From assembly GCA_015183035.1 (NCBI GenBank), contig JACZZP010000011.1, positions 2,046,001 to 2,110,000 on the forward strand: DNA of 64,000 nucleotides. Direction: 5' to 3'. The position numbers and the translations under genes are program-made. Numbering within the stretch: position 1 is the stretch's first letter; each line of letters opens with the position of its first letter. The notes under the pieces were generated by a model that saw nothing but the letters and a program-made list of their open reading frames with translations, searched no databases and was not told the origin of the DNA. This document shows positions 43,401 to 52,400 of the stretch, one piece after another. Source of the DNA: Meloidogyne chitwoodi (lineage: Eukaryota; Nematoda; Chromadorea; Rhabditida; Meloidogynidae).

Positions 43401-46400
43401 CTTTTTAGCGGCCAATTCATCATCCTTCTTTTTAGTGGCCAATTCATCAATTTTCTTTTTAGCGGCCAATTCATCATCCTTCTTTTTAGCGGCCAATTCA
43501 TCATCCTTCTTTTTAGCGGGTATTTCTTCAATTTTCTTTTTAGCGGCCAATTCATCTTCTTTCTTTTTAGCGGCCATTTCTTCATCTTTCTTTTTAGCGG
43601 GTATTTCTTCAATTTTCTTTTTAGCGGCCAATTCATCAATTTTCTTTTTAGCGGCAATTTCTTCATCTTTCTTTTTAGCGGCCAATTCATCATCCTTCTT
43701 TTTAGCGGCCAATTCATCTTCTTTCTTTTTAGCGGCCAATTCATCAATTTTCTTTTTAGCGGCCAATTCATCATCCTTCTTTTTAGCAGCCAATTCATCA
43801 TCCTTCTTTTTAGCGGCCAATTCATCAATTTTCTTTTTAGCGGCCAATTCATCATCCTTCTTTTTAGCGGCCAATTCATCATCCTTCTTTTTAGCGGCCA
43901 ATTCATCAATTTTCTTTTTAGCGGCCAATTCATCATCCTTCTTTTTAGCGGCCAATTCATCATCCTTCTTTTTAGTGGCCAATTCATCAATTTTCTTTTT
44001 AGCGGCCAATTCATCATCCTTCTTTTTAGCGGCCAATTCATCATCCTTCTTTTTAGCGGCCAATTCATCATCCTTCTTTTTAGCGGCCAATTCATCATCC
44101 TTCTTTTTAGCGGCCAATTCATCAATTTTCTTTTTAGCGTCCATTTCATCATCCTTCTTTTTAGCGGCCATTTCTTCATCCTTCTGTTTAGCGGCCAATT
44201 CATCATCTTTCTTTTTAGCGGCCATTTCATCATCTTTCTTTTTAGCGGCCAATTCATCATCTTTCTTCGTAGAATCAGCATCAACCTTTTTCTTTACTAT
44301 AATTATATCTCCATTGCTTATTATTTTTTCAACGTATTCAAACGTTTCATATAAATATATTTCAAGCATATCTGTTGTTTCATAATTTATCTCAACTTCA
44401 AGTGTGAATTCATTTATCATTTCTGATTTATCTTTTTCATCAATTATTTCTTTTATACTTTCTTTGCTAACTTCTTTAATTTTTTCAGAAATTACCTCTT
44501 CAAATGACTCATACAAATTAACATCTAAAACATCGACATCCTCAAAATTAATATCTACTCTCAAATTGACCTCTTCTGCTTCAAATGTTACAGATTTCTT
44601 AATTTTTTTTTTCTCACTTTTTTCTATTTTATATTCTTTTATATTTATTTCTAAAGTCTCTTTGATTGCTTCCAACACACCAATCTCAATATGTGCTTCA
44701 GAATCAATCTTTTTACATGAAACGTGTATATCTGCTTCACTTTCACACATTTCATCTAAATTTTTTAATTATTTCATTAGCAAAATTTTTTTAAATTACA
44801 CGATTCAGTAGTTACTTTGCATTCAGTTGTTGCTCTCCCATACTCATTTATTCCTTCACAACTGTATGAAGCTTCATCGTAAATATTTAAGTTTAAAATG
44901 GTCAGGCGTGTTTTTCCACTTGACATTTCGGTGTCGATTTGATACTTACTTAAATTTATTAAAATAAGTTTATTTTTATTTTAAGTTTGTAATCTTAGAA
45001 AAAAGGAACTTAAAAACTTACTCATCATTTACTTAAATTTAATAAAATAAACTTAATAAAAGTTAAGTTTGTAATCTTAAAAAAAGTTGAAATTAACTTA
45101 CTCATCATTCCCAACTAAAATAGAAGCATTCTTTTTCCATATCAAACGATTTGCTCCAACACATGTGGCGAACAGAGTTATACTTTGTCCTTCCTAAATA
45201 TTAAATTTATTACTTTTTCCTAATTTTTTGAGTAATTTTATTATTTTTTTTACAAAACCAAATTTTTTACTTAAATTAAAAAACAAACATTTAAATACAA
45301 ACTCGGCGCTAATGAAACTATAAAAAATGGCGGAATGCCATTATACATGTTTGGACGTGTTATTGTTGTTGGACGATTACCACGTCTTTCATCTAACCTT
45401 TCCAACACTGTTGAGAGACTTTCACGGGACAGTCTTCTCTCAACTGCTGAAACATTCGAAGTGGTTGGCTTTTGATGTTTTTTGCGGCCATATCTTGCAG
45501 AATAAAATGTTTTTAGAGAATGTTCTGCACCCTCAGGTTGAGGCTTATCTATTGCATTTAGGACAAATTCAGCATTAATTTCAGTATTCCCTTTAATTTA
45601 TTTTTTAATTTTCAAAATTTTTTTACCTAATACACGAATTGTACCACTTTTACATTTATTCATTCCTGCACTAGAACGGAGTCCACAACTTATTTCTTTT
45701 CCATCCCAAGACATCGGTACCTTTTGTGCAACCAAGTATGTTGTACAATCATCCACAATGCAATCAACAAAACTAATTTTTTAAATTAATTTTAATACTC
45801 AATTTTAATATCACACAGTACCTATTTTCCGATATTAGCTCATTTCCAATCCACCAAGTAACCGTTGGAATTGGAGTTCCTTTGAATACACATTTATGTA
45901 ATACCTGACGCTCTCCCTCTAGAAGCTCAATTGGTTCAGAAGGTAATTTCTCCAAAAACTCAGGCTTTTCGTAGGAACTACTAATATTTGAAATTGGTTT
46001 TTTGTCATCACTTTCCACTAAAAAAATAAAAATTAAGTTCAGTCTTCAAATTTTCACCAAACTATTCAATCTTCTAAAAAAATGTTACACGAAATCTCAC
46101 CCTTTTCTAAAAGGAAATCTGCTACAATAACTTCTATATTCGCACATTCTGGGCTTTTATTTATTTCAAGTTTTGCGCCACAGCGTGTTGCAAATTGTAC
46201 TTGAAACAATTGTTCTAATGAAAACAAATCTGAAGTTTTCTTTTCTTGCAACAAAAGTTTAGGCTCCTCCACTCGTGGGAGGATTCTTTGCTGCATTTTT
46301 TCGCTATTATTAATTGTCGATTTTATCGGTATTTTTCTAGTTATTCCAATAGCATTAGCACAATTATACTCCTATAATATTTAATTACAAGTTTTAAGAA

Positions 46401-49400
46401 TTTTTAAACATTTTACAAATGTTTGTAAACTTTTTACAACAACAAAAGATTCTTTATTAATATAATAATTCCGCCTTTTTTAAAAATTACAATTTGCAAA
46501 CTTAATTTGTAAATTAATTCCGCCTGTTTATTTACAATTTGTAATATTTTTCAGAAACAGTAAAATAATCATATAAAACAAACCAAAAGTTTAGCTTCAG
46601 ATTCAAGGCCTTCAAAATTGCGTACAAATGTCAAATTTGTATTAATTAGTTCTGATTCAAGAGAAGGCTAAAATAATTTATAAAATTTACTTTAAATTAA
46701 AATTCTTTGTTTCTTAAGGTTGATAATTTAAAAATAAACTTGCCTTAGATTTTCTCCTTTTTGGGACACTTGAAACTTTTGAAGCTTCTGAAATATCTTC
46801 GGTTCGCTCAGAAATATCAGATAAGGGTTCTGCTTCTGATTTTTCCAAAGAAACTTTAAAAAAATATTTTTCACTTTAATTTTTACAAAAAGTACCTTCA
46901 GGCTTTAATCTGACCAACATTTGAGAATTTACATCCTTTGCTTCATCTTCTTTTAATTTTTCACTAAAATAGCCTTCACTTTCTAATAAACTTTTTTCAT
47001 TTTTAGGAGATGCTTCATCTATGCTAATGATTGGTTTTTCAATAGGTTTTTCTTCTATTTGCTTCTCTTCTTGAAAATCATCCTTTGACTTTTGAAGCAT
47101 TTCTGGTTGTGATATTATTTTTTCTTGCTTCACTTTAAACTCTTCGTTTTGTTTCTGAAGCAATTCTGGCTGTTGAAGCAATTTTTGTTTTTCTTCTAAT
47201 TTTATTGAATCAACACTTTTGCTTCTTTTTTTACTATCCATTTTAATAACATTTGAAACATATTCATTATTTGCTTCCAACAAATAAACATTAAATGAAA
47301 CAACATGAGGGGGAAGACTCAAAAATACGCCCAGAGTAATTTTATTAATTTTTGGCTTTCCTCCGTAGGGAATCGCCTGTGCTGGAGGTTGTTCAGGTTT
47401 ACGTTCTGGAGGTGTTTTTTCTTGTTCAATTACTACAATTTGGATTTCTGCTCTACTACGAGATGGAGGACGATTTGATGCTTTTGCAGCAATTTGTGCT
47501 TCAATTTCATTTCTATGTTGTTTTATTTTTTGCTCAATTTCTAATCGAAGCTTTGCTTCTTTTTCGCTAATATCACTGCTAATTTCTGGTTTTTCTTCTT
47601 TAATTTCCAAAATTTCATTATCTTTTATTGAAGCAACACTTTGTTCCATTTTTTCGTTTATTTCATCTTTTAAATCATTAGAAATAGTTTTTTGTTCTTC
47701 TTTAGTTTCTTTTGATTCTTTAACCTTGGATTCTTCTTCATTTTTTTTTATTGAAGCAATATCATCACCAAAAACTATTTTTTGTTCATTTTCTCCAATT
47801 TTAGCAGCTTCCCCAATTTTCTCTTCTTTTTCACTTTCTGTTGGAAAATTTTTCTCTCCTTCATTTAAAAAACCTTCAACAGTCCTTAAACGATTTACAA
47901 GCTCCAAAAGTTCCATATCTTGTAAATTAACATTGTTTAATTGTTGCTGTGATGGTCTACGTTGAGATAAACGTGCAGCTAATTCCTCCTCAGAAATTTC
48001 TTCATTATTGATTGATTCAGATTTTTCAGTTTTATCTGAAGCTTCTTTAGCTTTAGTTATTTCATTTTCTTGTTTTGAAGCAACTTTTTTCTTTTCCTTA
48101 TTTTTAGGAGTAAACATTGATGGCAAAACATTTTTGACTTCACTCTCCAATTCAAACATCTGAAAAAAAGTAATAGTAAATATTAAACAGTTGACTCTCG
48201 TTATAAGGACATCGGACCGATCCGAGGATGTCCTTATAACGAGGATCAACTGAATTTGTATAATAATAACCTGTATATTTGCCATTATATCTAAGTTATC
48301 TGTTAATTTATCATTAACTAAAACAATTTCCAATGAAGCAACAATTTTTGAAGCATTATTTTCTTCCTTTTGTTTCTTCTTTTTAGTTTGTGCTTCAGTT
48401 TTCTTCTTATTTGCTTTTTCAGAATTAATTAATTGTTGAGAAGCTTCTTCTATAGCATTTACAAAAATATTAGCTACTAATGTATCAGCCATACTTTCAG
48501 CTACTTTGATAAGCAATGAATATGTTTCTGAAAAAAAAGAAACTTTGTTTTCAGAATAAAAATGACCACATCCCCTATAAAAAATCAGAATATAATACAA
48601 ACAACACCTACAACTTCACCAACAAAAAATCAGAATAAAGATAAAACACCACTTCCAACTTCCTTCACAAAAAATCAGAATAAAATACAAAACCTCCAAA
48701 CATTCCAAACAAAAAATCAGAATAAAAACAAAACACCACTTCCAACTTACTCCACAAAAAATCAGAATAAAATACAAACAACACTTCAACTTCCCAAATA
48801 AAAAATCAGAATAAATACAGTACTAACCTTCCTCTTTTGTAATATTAATAAGCTCGTTTTCATTCAATGTTTTTGCTAATTGTTTTTCTTTTCCAGTTTT
48901 TTTCTTCTTAAGTTTCTTTTTATCAGGCTTATTCTCTAAATCAGTTTGTTCACTAATTTCCAGCTCATCTGTTTCTTTACCCTCAATTTCTAATTTTTTA
49001 TCAATTTTTATTTTTTGTTCATCATTTTCAAGTTCATCATCAACTCTTCTTTCAGATAATTTTTTTATTACATTTTTAGAAGGTTCAAAATCATAATCAA
49101 TTATTATTTTTGTTCTTTTTATATCTTTTCCTAATTTATTTACTGCATGAACTTCAACTTAAAAAATTTAATTTTTTTTTAAATTAATTTTTATTTTATA
49201 ATTTACCAATTCCATCAATTGCACGTACAAAAGATATTTGTTCTTGGTTCTCACCAATATGTTTAATTTTTATTTGATCATTTGGCTTAATTTCAAAATT
49301 GTTATGCTTCCATTGGAATTGTGCTGAAATGGAGGAAACTTTATTTTGATTTTAAATTTGGACTCCCGTTATAAGGACACCAAAGGAAAGTGAATCCCAT

Positions 49401-52400
49401 TATAAGTACACCCATAGGAACTGACTTCCGTTATATGGACACCCAAAGGAAACGGCCAATTGGTGTCCTTATATCCGATGTTTCATTATAAAGATAGTGT
49501 AAACTGTAATTTCTTTAACTAAATAAAAAAAACCTTCAGGTCTAGCCTCTGCTTTAACTTCCAATTCCAACGGCATATTCTCCCCTAATCTGTAAACTTC
49601 TTCAAAATCATTAATAATCTTTGGGGCAATATCAATTCGTTTAACAGCATCACTTGTTAACTTTTTACGCTGTTTTTCTGGTTTAAAAATTGGAGGAGGT
49701 GTTGGCGATTTTAAAAGTAAATCTCGAGAACGTTGCATAAATTCAGGCAAATCATCACTTTGGGGAGGGACTTCTACAAGAACACGACATTCAAATGTAG
49801 CCATACCATGATCATTTTGAATTACTGCTTTGTACATGCCTTCTGTTGGATTTTGTATTGTGCTAAAAAAACAGTTTAAAGAAAATCCAACCAGAAAATA
49901 TATAATCGGTAAAAGACATTTCATAGTCGGACGGTTCAAAGTAACTCGCATAACTTTTTTAATTTTAGACCATTTAAAATAATTTTTACACCATTCGAAA
50001 GAACTCGAAAAATGGATTCTTTTAACTACTTGGACCAATCAGATTAGTAAAAAAATAAAAAAGTTATGAACAAAAAACAAAACCAACTGACTCTGAAATG
50101 TCCTCCCCAACACTTAAATTACTGTAAATCACTAAAAAATTTTAATGCACTCACAGCTTTTCATTATTTCTCTCTAGCTGCTCAGTAATTATATTATTTC
50201 CATTTGGGTGCAATTCAAAATTCCGAAGATACCAACGAATAGTGCAATCACTTTCCGATTCTGTTTTCAACTCTAATACTAAGGGAAGACCTCCTGGAAC
50301 AAAAATTCGACTCTCTGGGGCTAAGACAATTTTTGGTCTCTTAAATTGACAATTTATTTCAAATTTTATTTTTTATTTTACTTTTTGTTGTAATGGGTGA
50401 ATCTGTTCCACTTCCTCTATAAGTGGTTCCTCTGTTGTTTCTGTACGTACAAAGAAATGGGGAAGTTCTTGATCCTCTTCTTTTTCTCTCTCATTTTTAA
50501 TCGAAAATTCATCCTCTTCCTCATCAGACTCTTCATCAAACATTTCTTGACGTTCCACTCTTTTTTGTATTATTTTTGTTACATTCTCAGACTCATCTGT
50601 ACCGTTTTCTTCAATTGTTGATAACGCATCGTCAGAAGAGATTGTTACCTAAAAATACGTTTATTTTCCTAATCAAATTTAGTCCTAGACTCTAAAAGTC
50701 AAATTAGAATTTTACAAGGATATTAGAGTCTCAAACATATTTTTGAATATTAGAGTCTCAAACATATTTTGAATATTAGAGTCTCAAACATATTTTTGAA
50801 TATTAGAGTCTCAAACATCTTTTTGAATATTAGAGTCTTAAACATATTTTTGAATATTAGAGTCACAAATATATTTTCTTGATCAAAAATTTACCAATGT
50901 TTCACATTTCGCTGTTCCATAAGCATTTGAAGCCTCAGCCGTATAAATTCCTTCCTTTAGTTCATTTCCTTCTCCACAACATTCAATTAACAATCTAGAC
51001 TCATTATGTTCACTGAGTACTCTAAACTCATTTTCCTTTAATTCTTCAGCCAATCCTTTTCCATTAATTAACCAATTTATTTGTGCTGGTGGATTTGATT
51101 GGCAAGCAACGTGTAATTCAAAAGGTTTTTTCGTTTGTTTTGAAAGGTAAATTTGTGGGGGAGGGAATACTACAAAATTTGGTATTATTGGAGTTTTGGT
51201 ATCGTCAACAGTGAAGTTCTCTGGGGTTGCCGATTTTGGTCGAACAAGGAGAGAAGAGTCAATTTCTTTAAAAAATATTTCAAAATGTCAAAAAATTTAA
51301 ATATTTCAAAATTCACCACTATCTGCTCTGGAACTTTCTCCGGATGCTTTTCTCTTTGGTAAACTAGAAGATCTATGCACTACCGTAGTTGTATGAATTG
51401 TTGTTTTTGTGCGAGATGCAGAATATCTTTCTCTAGAATTTCCTCTGCCTTCAGTACTTAAAGGAGGAAGTGTTGTTTCTCGGAGAAGATTTGAATGAAT
51501 GTTGCAAATTGAATTTAAATCTTTTTAAAATACTATTTATTGTTTGGAATTGCTTTAATTTACCTGATATTCTTTCAACAAACCCTGTACTTTTAGCAAT
51601 ACCAGCCTCATTTTTAGCAACACATGTATAACCTGTGAAATAATACGGTAAAGGTCGTTTCAGTTTTGCCGTTTCAAAGTTATCTTTTCAGAGGCAGCCG
51701 GTTCTAAGCCAATGATACTTTGAAACGTCCAATTTTGGTTCTACTTTGAACTGGCCATTCTGAATCAACTGACTCTGAACCGACCGCTCTGAACCGACCC
51801 ATACCCGAATTAATATTCAAAAAATATTTTTAATTTAATTTTTTTTACGTCCAGTTTTTGCATCTTTGAAATGAGCAATACATTGACCAGGTTTTGGTAG
51901 AAAGAATACTGCTTCTGCAGTTTCTATTTTTAATCCATCCTCAGATAAATTTGCTGAGATAAGTTCTGCAATTTGACGACCATCTAGATACCAGATATAA
52001 CTGAGAGAGAAATTTTTTTAATTTGTCAAAATTTAAAAATTACCTATCAGCAACTGGCCTCACTTGAACATCAAAAATAGCCGTTTCCTTATCCATCACA
52101 GTTAAATTGGGTAAATAAATTAAAAAGGCTGGAGGCCTTTTTGAACGCTTTGAAGGCGTCGGCCCAGGGGTTGTGGGTGTTGGTGGTGGGGAAAGTATCC
52201 CAATAAGATTTGTTGTGTCAGATTGTTTCAAATTTTGAGAATCTAAGTAATTTTTAAATTATTTAAAATTAAATAAAGTGTCCAAAACCATTAATTTTTA
52301 TATAACCATAAGACTTTGAAACACCCGCTGAATTTTTTGCTGCACAAGTATAAATGCCTTCTACTGGGTCTATAATTAATTAAAATAAAAATTTTTAAAG

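Noticed and set aside
27416..44268. CRISPR array
   Set aside because: Units are contiguous with no spacers, and the genome is eukaryotic.
27416..44268. Array as a pure assembly artefact
   Set aside because: Units differ in ordered, non-random ways and the frame is kept across hundreds of units; exact length may still be wrong, but the array itself looks genuine.
27417..44385. Very long open frames on the plus strand (repeats of FSGQFINFL and SSIFFLAAN) and a second minus-strand frame (MMNWPLKRK)
   Set aside because: A 27 bp unit without stops in several frames keeps those frames open automatically. Only the KKKDDELAA frame connects to in-phase exons at both ends and has helix-compatible composition.
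26811..44750. Repeat ORF as a stand-alone gene starting at the Met near 44750 and ending at 26811
   Set aside because: The Met lies just after a splice acceptor (exon starts 44755), and the final residues are intron read past a GT donor at 26868-26869; both neighbouring exons join in phase.
48562..48801. Plus-strand ORF with KNQNK repeats
   Set aside because: Product of an intronic tandem repeat on the antisense strand of the giant gene; no start context or flanking exons.
49860..50038. N-terminal extension with a hydrophobic stretch (LLPIIYFLVGFSLNCFF) suggesting a signal or membrane segment
   Set aside because: It is intron sequence upstream of the acceptor TTTTTTAG; the true exon starts with the Ig-domain residues that follow (TIQNPTEGMYK).
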